Below are positions 13,607 to 24,700 of a stretch of DNA of 64,000 nt, piece after piece. Location of the stretch: assembly GCA_026874595.1 (NCBI GenBank), contig CM049320.1, positions 41,602,714 through 41,666,713 of the forward strand, in the 5' to 3' direction. The notes beneath the pieces are model-generated. The model searched no databases and was not told where the DNA came from. It saw only the letters and a list, made by a program, of their open reading frames with translations. The stretch comes from Sipunculus nudus (lineage: Eukaryota > Annelida > Sipuncula > Golfingiida > Sipunculidae). Position 1 is the first letter of the stretch. Each line of letters opens with the position of its first letter. The translations under genes and the position numbers were made by a program.

Positions 13607-13653
<47 letters not shown>
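13607..13653. repeat. (TA)n microsatellite
   Basis: About 23 TA units. Both forward open frames crossing it are Ile-Tyr runs made by the repeat. Confidence 0.95.
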
Positions 13654-13656
<3 letters not shown>

Positions 13657-15629
13657 GACTATAAACATTGGACTAGAAGAACGTTGGACTTTCAGGAACA
13701 TACGGGTTTCTTTCAACAGCCTTTTTTACCTACGCCAGAAGTGGGTGAGTGACTTAGACCCCCAAGGGATGGAGAAAAACCTAACTTGTCACTGCGTGGA
13801 ATTATTAAATATCTCATTTGCTAGTAAGTAAAGAAAGTAAGACCTCGGGACCTATCATGACCATGTGATAACCTTGTTTCTTTTGCCTCATGTTGGCGTC
13901 TTTTTCATGAATAAAAAATTGCGGGTTGATTCGTGGTGCCGTGGCATGGATACCATGCGGCCATCATTTTTAATACGCCTTTCGAGTAGCGGTATTACAC
14001 TGCGGTCATCCCAGATATTTTTTCGTGTGACCGTTGCTTTCTATGGCATTGTTCCCCGGGCAGGAATATCAGGGTGCGCACAAAGCAAAAAATTGTCATC
14101 AGACCATTAAAAACGTGGTATTTGCATTGTGTATCCAACTTAAATTTTAGATATACGACACCCGTCCTCTTTGGTCTGGTATCACCCGATATGGCATAGG
14201 ACCAAGGATCAGACCAATGAGATCTTGTGTCCCGGTGTAATCAAACCAACGAGAGAGGTGTCACATGTTTAAAATTTTGGCTATAGATGCATAATGCAAT
14301 ATCAGTACCCCGATAAAATTATGTGCTCTCTGCCCACCCTAGTATTCCTGTCCAGAAAACCTTGCCATAAAAAGCAGCGGTTACACGTAAAGGTGTCTGG
14401 CACGGCTGCAGTGTTTAACCGGTGCACAAGGAGTGCAATTTTTTAATCGTTGTCAAGATACCGCTCTGAGGATTTGGATAAAAACCTTCCAACATGTTGT
14501 GCCAAATAGTTAATTTCTGCAGATAAACCTTTTTTTTCTAAACGACAGGTACCCGTGTATAGGATAGGTTGTAAATCTGAAAAAAATATTATTAGAGTCA
14601 AATGAATAATAATACAAACTATAGCTTTACCCAGCGGTATATTCAGTTCAATTTGAAAGTTAGGGTTAAATCCACCCTTTATCATTGTTGTTTTTAAATT
14701 CGTTACATTTGAACAACGTCGGTGTCGTCTGCGATGACGTAATGAAACTGACAAGTTTCAATGGTATTTTACGGCACTGTAGCACTGGAGAATTTATCTG
14801 CAGTAACATTTGGACGAAAACAAAATATAATGGTCTAAGAAAATTAAAACGACGTGAATATCCATCAATATCTTGTTCTAACCATAAGGGTTCTTTCTTC
14901 ATATTGTACATAGCTAAATCGTAATGTTTGTTCGGAATTAATTCTTTGCCAAAATGGACTACAAGCTGTTTACAAGCTATATTTTAATTGTGCAATGGCT
15001 TGGATGTAATATTTCCTTATCCTTCAAAATTCGGAGCATTTGTCATTACTGAGTTGAGACAATTGACGATTAACATTTGGTAATTCCAATTCACCGTCAG
15101 TTGACAAGTAGATCACGTCGCTTCACTCCGCGCGATATCACCGATTTCGACTTTTTATGACGCACAGATCAAAGGAAAGGAAGCGAGTCTCAGAAAATTA
15201 CAGGCAGAGCCCCCTCCCTGGACCTGATGAACCTAGTGATGTTTAGTTAACATTTCATCAGTTCGGAATAAGAATATATGAAACTGTTTCATTTACTTTA
15301 ATAACATTGAGTGCTTTGTTTTTGCTCTAAGAAAGGGTGATTTAATAAAGCACAGATGGCAAATAGAATAAAACCAAATAAGAGGTACTAGACATATGAA
15401 ACTTTTCCACTCTTTGACTGAATACTAAATGGTGATACTATTTGTATTACATTAGATTATTTGCATGGGCAATTTCTCCACATGAGACCAATGTAGAATC
15501 AACCGGTAATATTCAATGCATATTTAACACATTACTACAATATGCGTATAACACTAACATATTAATATATCCAATATTAAAGAGTTCGAACTTAATATAA
15601 TTAACACAGATTATATCTAATATGAATGC

Positions 15630-15662
15630 ACACACACACACACATATATATATATATACACA
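15630..15662. repeat. (CA)n/(TA)n compound microsatellite
   Basis: Seven to eight CA units followed by about seven TA units. Confidence 0.85.
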
Positions 15663-15851
15663 CTTGTGTGAAATCTCAAAATTACAACCGCAAATGGGAC
15701 CACGGAGAAATGGTCGCATTGTCGAAGTGGTTGTCTTAGGTCTGATATAAAAATCAAAAAAATTAGGGACCGAAGAAGTAGTCGTTACATTGAGGTGGTC
15801 GCTGAACTGAGGTAGTCCTTTGGCAATTTTTTTTCTGTCTGCATGTCTGTC

Positions 15852-15925
15852 TTTTGAATGTGTTTTCTGTTAGGCCGATGTAGGTTTCTTGTCTCAGATC
15901 GGCCTAACAGAAAACACATTCAAAA
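15852..15925. repeat. 28-bp perfect inverted repeat at Penelope junction
   Basis: Arms 15852-15879 and 15898-15925 are exact reverse complements around an 18-bp spacer. Both arms encode the same Penelope-like segment in opposite directions, so the structure reflects insertion or rearrangement of the element. Confidence 0.9.
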
Positions 15926-16221
15926 CACGATACACGGCCCATAAATCTAGCTTCAAAAACGAAAAGAGACGAAATTCCACCACACTAAGCGAATGTATTT
16001 GGAAAATAAAGGACTTAAATGTGCAATATACCATACAATGGAAGATAATCAGCAAAGCCAGAGCGTACTCCACATCATCTAAATCATGTAACCTTTGTTT
16101 TGAGGAAAAGTACTTTATTATATATCGCCCCTTATTATGCACTCTAAACAAAAGAAATGAAATCGCAGCGACATGCAAGCACAGGTCAAAACACCAACTA
16201 CAAATCACCTGGAACAAGTAA
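15852..16221 (+). pseudogene. Penelope-like element, GIY-YIG C-terminal fragment
   Basis: The plus-strand frame from about 15898 to the stop at 16219-16221 reads like the C-terminal GIY-YIG endonuclease domain of Penelope-like retroelements. It starts IGLTENTFKTRY (the tail of the YIG motif and the conserved Arg), continues HKSSF with an SECIWKIKD block, and then CNLCFEEKYFI with the catalytic-type Glu, and ends TLNKRNE plus a short basic tail. About 107 residues survive. The RT domain and the first half of GIY-YIG are missing, so it is 5'-truncated and dead. The 28 bp at 15852-15879 are an inverted copy of 15898-15925, separated by 18 bp, and read YIGLTENTFK on the minus strand. The junction therefore looks like a twin-priming or fold-back insertion. 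The 3' side runs into a long TA array. Confidence 0.8.
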
Positions 16222-16321
16222 AAAGAGCCCCGACAAGACCACTCAGTGTTCCTGCATGACGAGTGAGGGCCCCTTACGAAACAGAACAATCGAACACAAG
16301 TAAGTGTGTTTAAGTCCTGAA

Positions 16322-16322
16322 A

Positions 16323-16396
<74 letters not shown>
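16322..16396. repeat. (TA)n microsatellite downstream of Penelope fragment
   Basis: About 70 bp of TA, starting 100 bp after the Penelope-like stop codon. Some Penelope-like elements are associated with AT-rich targets. The minus-strand frame 15894-16445 across this array is an artefact. Confidence 0.95.
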
Positions 16397-16398
<2 letters not shown>

Positions 16399-16444
16399 AT
16401 GTACGCCAGAACAAGTACAAATATGGTCAATATTTCAGGGGACA

Positions 16445-17690
16445 TAATTCTGGTTCTGAACCATGGTAGTTCTTGAAGACTATAGAAGAAAAGATAAAAA
16501 AAAAGGAAAATGCAAAGATTGCATAATTTAGTTCCTTGCTAATCAATAGATTGATTGGTAACTATCCGTATGACGGAGGGCTCGATTTGAGGCCCCAGGT
16601 TAATGAATTGTAAGCACGAGCACATCTATTCATGATGTTTACTTTTGTATTACCATGCCTGCTCTCCCCCATACATTCACCAGGGAGGGATTATTTTTGT
16701 CTCCGTGTGAAATCCTAGATGCACGTTTTTTTTTTTTTCTCTTCTCACGTCTGCAAGACCTCCACTCATGTTTATCAAATACACATAAAATCATTTATCG
16801 TGTCAGACCGCATTAGATATGGACCCTTTTGTATTTTCCGCTCCAATGAAGTTATATTGTTTATCTATAAAATCCTCTGTTTACACTGGGATATTACCAT
16901 TCAGAATCCAGATTACCTTAAAGGGAAGATTAATTAAGCGCTGTTTACAATAAGCTTTCGCGTGCTCATTCCAAAGCATAATTGTATGAAAAACTTCTTG
17001 AAATTGATGCTCCATTCAGCATTTTATGGAATATTAATTAACTAAAGGGATTTAATGAAGCGACGTCAAAATGTTTTCAGTTCAGCTGCGCATTAAACCC
17101 ATTTCTCTTCTTAATTTAGAATGCCATTTGAGGCGATGTGCGTATAATTTCTGAAGCAAATCAAAGGTTTTAGAATTCATTTCTTTAAGCATTTCTCTAA
17201 ATGAACAAATCAGCTTAGAATTAACGTTATGCAGATCCCTACTTTCTGAATCTACTCCATTTTAGCAGATCAAAAGTTTTGCAATTAGTTGCAGCTTAAA
17301 ATGTTCACGATAATAAACCGAGAATACACACGGTGATTTATATCTTCTTGACGCATACTCAACGCGCCTTGCAGGTTACCTGGAGGGGTGGATATCAGTG
17401 TCTGTTAAATTTCATATCAAACCTTTTTTGTCACTGAAAATTTAATTATTTTTTTTTAAATTTTATTTTTTAAACTTTATTTTATTGATGGAAAATGCAT
17501 CACTCATCACTACACATACCATTCGAAAGAAAACTATGGGAAACTTAAAATGACATATACGTTATATGGGGTCGCTTATAAATTAAAATAAAAGTCTGGA
17601 TTGATTTTAAATGAATCTTGTGTTGTAAAATATGCTGCCATAAAATGAAGAAAAAGTTTTTTTTCATATCTGATATACTGAAATTACCAA
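16445..17690. other. Low-repeat AT-rich stretch, possible conserved noncoding DNA
   Basis: From about 16930 to 17340 the sequence is free of microsatellites and transposon termini and dense in TTAATTAA, ATTAATTA and CATTAAA-type homeodomain-like strings. No gene is visible. It could be regulatory; only cross-species comparison would show this. Confidence 0.3.
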
Positions 17691-17695
17691 ATTCT

Positions 17696-17812
17696 GGTCG
17701 GTCATGGTCGGCCCCCACTCAGGGTGAGCGCTCAGCAGGCTTAATGGGAAGGCCGTGCCCATTAGCCTGTTTCAAACAGTTGCGCCTTTCGGGGGTTCCT
17801 CGGTGGTAGGGG
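17696..17812 (+). mobile_element. SINE tail, 5'-truncated copy
   Basis: Shares blocks with the minus-strand SINE at 43490-43692: a CCCCACTC-like stretch, GGCTTAATGGGAAGGCC (17738-17754), and GCGCCTTTCGGGGGTTCCTC followed by GGTGGTA. No tRNA head precedes it, so only the body or tail is present. Confidence 0.65.
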
Positions 17813-18190
17813 GACGAATACACTTACTAAAGCCATATCTTTATCGCACATATTTTAAAACAAGATAAGTATCAGTACGACAAATTAGTCCCAAAGGCAA
17901 ATTTAGATAATACGTTAACAACAATGCAAAAGAAAAGACATTCAAGGTAAAATATGGTAAACTGGTCTTTGAAGCTCCAGGCAATAAATTCAAAACGCCA
18001 AACCGATCATCCCTGCCGTTACTGTCTAATCTGTACACTTAAAACTAAATATTGATCATTCGTCCACAGGTCTATATATACTCGTCACCATCTGTCTCTT
18101 GGTTGGGCTGTATCCTGTGGGATTCCTCCTCGTAGATTTTGATAAATCTACTTCAGCCAAAGTGACCAGACAATTTTTCTGTAGATAGTC
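17813..18190. other. Noncoding stretch, nothing recognised
   Basis: Between the SINE tail and the CT/TA tract nothing is recognised. Confidence 0.4.
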
Positions 18191-18191
18191 A

Positions 18192-18192
<1 letters not shown>

Positions 18193-18268
<76 letters not shown>

Positions 18269-18308
18269 TTCTCCCTCCTTCTCTCTCTCTTTTTCTCTCT
18301 CTCTCTCC
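18193..18308. repeat. (CT)n-(AT)n-(CT)n compound microsatellite
   Basis: CT run 18193-18226, AT run to 18266, then an imperfect CT-rich tract. It generates Arg-Glu and Ile-Tyr runs in minus-strand frames (18056-18544, 18148-18402) that should not be called genes. Confidence 0.95.
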
Positions 18309-18490
18309 AGTTTGACAGATTCAAATATAAAAATAGCGACACAAGTATTAATGACATGCTGTTTACTGATCGACTTGTGTTCGTGTATGTGATTGTCGAC
18401 ATACTCCCTCCCTTTTGAGACTATGCCTGATTCTGTCTGCTCCGCCCGTGTCCTACAGCACGTCAAGAGCAGGGCTAGAGGAGGATAACT

Positions 18491-18825
18491 GTGATAATCG
18501 ATGGCGATAGCAAGAACCAGTTCGATTAACGATGGCTCTAACAAGAATCAACCCAATAATCGATGGCTCTGACAGGAATCAATCCGATTATCTGTGGCTC
18601 TGACAATAACCAATATGATTATCGATGGCTGAAAAGAATCAATCCGATTATCTATGGCTTTTGCAAGAATCAATCCGATTATCGATGGCTCTGACGAGAA
18701 TCTATCCGAATATCGATTGCTTTAGCAAGAATCAATCCGATTATCGATGGTTGTGTCAGGAATCAATGCGATCATAGACGACTCTGACAAGAATGTACGC
18801 GAATTTCGATGGCTCTGACAAGAAC
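18491..18825. repeat. 31-bp minisatellite, about 11 diverged copies
   Basis: The unit reads roughly GATTATCGATGGCTCTGACA then AGAATCAATCC. Copies differ by substitutions and small indels. Each complete unit carries an ATCGAT palindrome or a one-base variant. Confidence 0.9.
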
Positions 18826-19039
18826 CGAATTTACATTGGATTCTTCAATCTTCAAAACAGCTAAACCACAGACCGTATTAATTCCTTAATTTTCATTTTA
18901 TGGCACGGGAAATATTGTAACAAACTGACACTAAGTCTATATTTTTTAAGCCAGTTTAAATGCGATCTACTTTGTTGACTTTTACCTCTTATTGTTTAAC
19001 CACTCAACTTTTTTTAATTAACTTTACTGTGTCCCATGA

Positions 19040-19400
19040 CATAAAGCAGGATTCTTTCAACGATAATCCTGTGCCGATAAAATATATTAACATTTCTTTC
19101 GATATTAATCCCTAAGTTTCATGATAATTCCTTGTTAAATGCGAGCCGGTAAGCGATGTTGACACGCTTTCCGATTGTTAATCCTAATTAATATAGACCC
19201 TAGCAAGCAGCAAGGGGTATTTTCCATAGTAATTATTGCCTCTGGCCCTGCTGATAATAATCCTGCATATAATAATGTCAACAACTTTATTATCAATAAA
19301 CACACATTTCTGCTGATTATTATCAATACTCGGTACCCATGGGCAGCGAGGAGCAAAGAGCGGATGAATAAAAGATGATTCTGCCGCAGCCGGACTACTT
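19040..19400. promoter_or_regulatory. Candidate enhancer-like tract with four TAATCC sites
   Basis: TAATCC occurs on the plus strand at 19065, 19106, 19179 and 19258, together with several GATAA/TTATC strings and TAATTA at 19185. TAATCC is the core site of K50 homeodomains (Otx, Pitx, Gsc). The tract has no repeat signature. Regulatory function is inferred from motif clustering only; the three overlapping open frames here are not recognisable. Confidence 0.3.
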
Positions 19401-19645
19401 ACGTGCATAGCATTGTACACCTGGGTACGACTGATTTTGTATTTACACTGGTGTGTTACTTTTCAGTATTTTAGGTCAGGCATTCCCGACAAAGTTAAAT
19501 GTTGTACATGAAAAGTAAGCAGATGAATCGAGCTAATGTATTTAAAAGATTAGCCTGTCAATGGCCTGTTGGTGGCGCAGTCTGTTGAATGTGAATGAAG
19601 GTACCTACATGATAAGAATGATCTGTTACTATTGGGGCTTTGAGT

Positions 19646-19650
<5 letters not shown>

Positions 19651-19704
<54 letters not shown>
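19651..19704. repeat. (TA)n microsatellite
   Basis: About 27 uninterrupted TA units. Confidence 0.95.
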
Positions 19705-19706
<2 letters not shown>

Positions 19707-19811
19707 GAGAAAAAATAATCCATGACCTGTTGTTATGACAATTTAGTGAATCTCTGATGTTCTATCGACTCTTCGCTCCGTAGCAAAAAAGCCATAACCA
19801 AGTCCTACGTA

Positions 19812-20240
19812 AAGGGCGTTGCCAGGGGTTCCGCAGGGGACAGCCCCCCCCCCCCCCCGCCCCATCCGACTTTGCATGTGATTTTGAGAATATACTTTCC
19901 AGTCATATTTATAAATAAATTTTCATTACTTAACTCTTTCATCCGCAACTATTTAAAAATAGAACGAGAAGTATTCCGGGGATACTATTCCTTATTTTTT
20001 TAGAAACTGCATGAAAATAATTGAACAAACATTCCAAAGAAATTATTAATAGGTTGACTGTTACAGTAATAATCAACACCTTTCACACATTCTCAAATCG
20101 TTTCGAGTGTTAAACCTATTACACAAATATTAGAATAAAACTAAAGTATAAGGCTGATTCTCGGAAGAATATATTTTTCCATCCTCATCCCAAAATTCGT
20201 CCACCCTACCTCCCCTTCTGTAAGTCCTGGCTACGCCCTT
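19812..20240. mobile_element. MITE-like element with 15-bp terminal inverted repeats
   Basis: Left terminus AAGGGCGTTGCCAGG (19812-19826) is inverted at the right as CCTGGCTACGCCCTT (20226-20240), 14 of 15 matching. GTA lies immediately outside both ends (19809-19811 and 20241-20243), a possible 3-bp target duplication. The 429-bp body has a C homopolymer (19845-19858) and no coding frame. The superfamily is uncertain. Confidence 0.7.
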
Positions 20241-20244
20241 GTAA

Positions 20245-21534
20245 TGATCAAGCTGGAGTGGATGTTTTTATATGTAGCGCTTTCTTGCTTCTCTCTCTTT
20301 CCTGATAGATTATACAAACAGCCAAGGAACATTGTATCATTTAACCTTTACATAATAACAATATTTATTTATAATATTTATGTATGAAGTATCAGATGTG
20401 AATAGAGAGGGCTGTGTGTTATGACTGCTGCATTGCCAGCACAGGCCTGGTATAACAACAGTTTGTTATCATCAAGCATTGCCGGCATGTAATGTATACC
20501 ACAGGTGAATCTGGTGTACAGCTGTAGCGACATCTGTTGCTATAAAATATTCCCCAGGTATACAAGTTACCATTAATTACTGCGGAATGAAAAAAAAGAT
20601 CCTGAACTGAAACTTCAGCCGAAACCGCACAGGTCTGCAAGTCGTGTTACTTTAACCAAATTTTTTTTATAGCGGTGGCGGAATATCTGTGCGCCAGTCG
20701 CATGATACTCTCGAACAGCTTCTAGGACCGAGGTTTGATCATATTGGTCACCTTTTTACATTCACATGACTAAAACATGACCACATGACTGGTCATGGAA
20801 ATAATCTGACGTTTTCATGGATATAGTCTGACGTTGTCATGGATATAGGCTGACGTTGCCATGGATATATTCTGACGTTGCAATGGGTACAGTCTTACGC
20901 TGGTCTACTATATAATTATGTAAGACAGGTCGTAATATGTGATCGCAACTGTTTTTTTTTAATATTTTATTTCCCAAAGAAAATAAGACATCGGTCACGG
21001 CCGCCCGTCTTCCGCGACTTGTTGCGATCACTGATGAATGATAATCGTATTGATAGGTGTGTATCTTTACTTAGATCATCACTTGCCAATTCTATCACAA
21101 GTTCTGACAGTAAAGTTTTTTTTTTCTTATGCTGATGCTACTTTTTGATGCTGTATTTTTATCATTACTGTTACAACGAAAGAGGTATTGCTCCGCTTGC
21201 TTATGAAAAAAACTCTCTGCATATATATACTGAGCCCTGTGCTATTTTTCTTATGGGTATCCAGAACACAAACCAGTATAAGAAATATACACACAAGTAT
21301 TAGTTTGAGCGTCGTTGAGCACAGTCTTAGGAGTATAATATTTAATCATAACTTTCAACATTAGATTCTAAATCTTTAAGAAATTTTTGCTTCCCCTATA
21401 AATTGAATAAAAAAAACCTTAAATATATTCCTTTTTATGTTAAGGAATCGCATATACAAAAATATTCCATATTGAAATATATCATCTGCATATTGTATGT
21501 GCATATCTCATGTGTTTAGTTTAAGTGTCCTATT
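20245..21534. other. Noncoding stretch with a short 22-bp repeat
   Basis: No gene. Holds the 22-bp repeat listed separately and several T homopolymers. Open frames at 20419-20640, 20837-21031 and 20878-21135 are not recognisable. Confidence 0.4.
20789..20887. repeat. 22-bp tandem repeat, 4-5 copies
   Basis: Unit TCTGACGTTGTCATGGATAT plus two bases, with scattered substitutions. Confidence 0.85.
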
Positions 21535-21756
21535 CAGAAGCGGATCCGGGGGGGGGGGGGGGGCTAGGGGGTCCAGACCCCCCCCCCCCCCCCCCCACAC
21601 ACACACACTTGTTTTTATCCTCCGCAACCTTTCTTTAAGGGTTTCAGACAAATTTATGCGACCTGGACCCCTTTTTCTGGACCTTGGGACTTTTTTTTAG
21701 ATTTTTCATTAGTCCTCTTGGGTTGAGCCCCACGCCCTTTCCTAAATCTGCCCCTG
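21535..21756. mobile_element. MITE-like element with G/C homopolymers, 5-bp target duplication
   Basis: CTATT flanks both ends (21530-21534 and 21757-21761). The left terminus CAGAAGCGGATCCGGG pairs, with transition differences, with the reverse complement of the right terminus, CAGGGGCAGATTTAGG. Inside, a run of G (about 21548-21563) and a run of C (about 21579-21595) face each other around a short spacer, followed by (CA)n. It has no coding capacity; the forward frame 21497-21700 is an artefact. Similar GGGGCGGATCC ends occur at 30769 and, inverted, near 34075. Confidence 0.65.
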
Positions 21757-21759
21757 CTA

Positions 21760-24700
21760 TTTATAAAACATTGGCAATTGTACCGTCCGTACCTTGTCCA
21801 GGATTTATATTGCATAAGACTAACAGCTGACAGGAAATGACGTAAAGGATTAAATTTTTAAAATCCGGTCTTCTGTGTTTCAATTAACGTTTTTACCCTT
21901 CCTTGCCTTGGGACCAGCTTTTACATTTTAGTTTCTGTGCCACACCTGACAGTCTTATCAATACTGAACGAATAACTTCGATTATTTATGTAAATAGGTA
22001 ATCACTAGAGAGGCTTTTGGGCCTGGCTTTAATATAGTTGCTTTCTTGTTGTTGCAGAAGAAATACACAGTCAGCAAAAGTTAATAAGCTGTACACGTCA
22101 GCTATTAAACATTCATTTGGCGAGTGATAAACGTTTCCGACAATGAATGATCAACAATTAGTTTCCCTCAGGAAAGGTGCCCACATTTTCGGAGTGTTTA
22201 GCTGTAGGGGCTGGGACCAACATTTTTTTTACTAAAACACAGCTAATGTTTTGCTTTGAAAGCAGAATATTTTAGGCATTGCAATTTAATTTTTAGATTG
22301 TAATTTCATTTTATTTTCCTTCGATCCGTCACCTTTCACCGCATAAGTCTAGGTTTTCTAGAAACGTGTGGATGGATTTATTTTGATTATATTTTCCGCA
22401 CTAGTTGGTTCCGTGGTTATCAGACTCTTCAGTATCTGTATCAGATATTATGATATTGACAAGAAACATATTAAATAAATGACAGCAATGTGACCACCAG
22501 ATTGAGATACGACCAAGATCGCGTCCCTTTGGTTTGTACTCAAGTAGATAAATTATAAACAAATATTATAAACGGGATTCCTATTGATAATCAAGATATT
22601 AACCTTTGTTTAAGGAGAAACAAGTCTATCAGACACACATAGCCTTTACAAATCAAACCGATTACGGATATTAGAAGATCTGGGAAATATAACTGTGTAA
22701 GTATATGAAATTCAACTGTTATTCACTCAAAAGTTATTCAAAGATTAATGACTAATATCAGTAACCAAATCAGTATATCATATGTCGATACTGAAATAAA
22801 TCTCCGCCTTCGTGTTATATTGCTTATATCGGGCTTATATTGCTTATTACTGTATTACCATTCAGCAGTGGTATCAAATTATAAATAAACAATTGGTTTC
22901 ATCAAATAATATAAAGTTATATATAGCTTGTTCACATCCAATTTCTGTATATCATAAATATAAATGACACAATAAGACAGTATTAGAAATCATCAAAGAA
23001 GAATTATCCATGTGACCACTTCCAGAGAACGCGTCTTTAAAAGAATGAGTAATTTTCAAACAGTTAATGCCATGCATGTTTTATTTATGCATTTTACTGG
23101 TAACTCGTGTGTGTTCCTATGTCATATATTAACAAAAGATGAGGGAAAAAAAAGATTGACAAATATTTTAAGATCCTCTTCTAAGATTATAGGCCTAAGT
23201 CATTCACTTAATACAAACGACATTGAGGGAGAATAGGATTTTCCGATACTGACATGAATCAATTATTTCTCAAACAAACTGATACTTCCATTTAAATATC
23301 ATTTTTGTTTTCTTCTTCTGCAGTGGATTAATATAAATTACATTCAGTGTCAGATGGCATGCCTGAACTGAAGTTTGCCTTTCCGTTCCATTAATTCACT
23401 TTAATTGCACAATTATTTCAAAGAAACAAGATCATTTTTTATGCCGAGATAATTATATGATTCGCTAAATAAACGGCCCGATGGGAAGTGAATTACAAAC
23501 TGCGAAGACATTCATGTTTTAGATTCCCTATGAAATTGTACCTTTAATGCCCCGGGAAGTGACGAAATCGACATTTAAACACCGGACTATGTCTGCCAGT
23601 CAGTGCCATCAACGTCATCAACCTGCGGGCAATATCTTTTACTATTTGCAGGATGATCAATGTCTTTGTCTTGGCTGACTCTCTCTTCAATTATTCACAC
23701 GCACAGTCAATGGGAATCTGTTTTACAACATAAACCCTGCAATTAACCTAAACTTTATTTTCAATGAATCTCCGGGACCCGAATGCCAAGCACACATGAA
23801 TTTTCATATTTTAATGTATATATTATTTTAAAATGATTCATCAGTGAACATTTTATTAAAACTTGATAAGGATCATTCCTGAACCTATATTCTATTATAT
23901 AAATCCGTACACCCCGTAACGTAGCGGTACTTTCATTTAAATATCAGTAAATTTATCCAACTAACATCTTTGTCCACAATATAGTTGTACAACGAAACCC
24001 CTAAATATATTTTATCTTTTACAAACCTTAAAACTTAATATCCTTTAGAAACAATATCTGCCTATATATTATATGTTACGTTTACTGATTAATTTATCCA
24101 TCTTTTTCGAGCTTACCCCAGGAACCCCGAAAATAACCTTTCGTAAACCGAGAGTCGAATTAAACCGCGCAGAATTATGTATGGGCATTAACATGAGTAT
24201 ATAATCGTGATTAAGTAAAAAATCATGAATGCACACACGCACACTGAGTAAGCTTCAAACGATGACTACTCCTTATAATGGGTACCCGGCAACACGAACG
24301 AATATCAGTGACGACACGACGTTAGTCAACAACCAAGGGATGATATAGAAGCAAGGACTGAGAGCTTACTCCTGGACTAGGGGAATACCGCCCCAAGGCC
24401 AAAATTCTTTTCGCCTTGCAAACACAACATTCAGTGGTAAAAAACTCTTTCAAACCATATTAAATTACAAAACCGAACCGCAGGCAACTTACTCATAACA
24501 AACTACCAAGGCGCCGCGGTGATGGGAGGATTAAGAAACCCACTTCAGAAGTGTACGGCTTTTCGGATTTATTTTTAACGAGGGTAATTCAGATCACTTT
24601 TGATCTATGTTATATCTTTGATTATACTGATAGAGTACAGATAACTGCATCGCAAAGTTTAAGCGAAAAACCAACAGACGGTAGGTAAGTGGGTTGGTAG

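Larger units (their letters stand above)
12983..15850. other. Noncoding stretch, nothing recognised
   Basis: Apart from TA and CA/TA tracts, no feature stands out. Overlapping opposite-strand frames at 13033-13392 and 14443-14924 have no motif I recognise and no conserved-looking splice context. Confidence 0.45.

Noticed and set aside
15894-16445. 183-codon minus-strand frame
   Set aside because: Runs antisense through the Penelope fragment and a 70-bp TA array (Ile-Tyr run).
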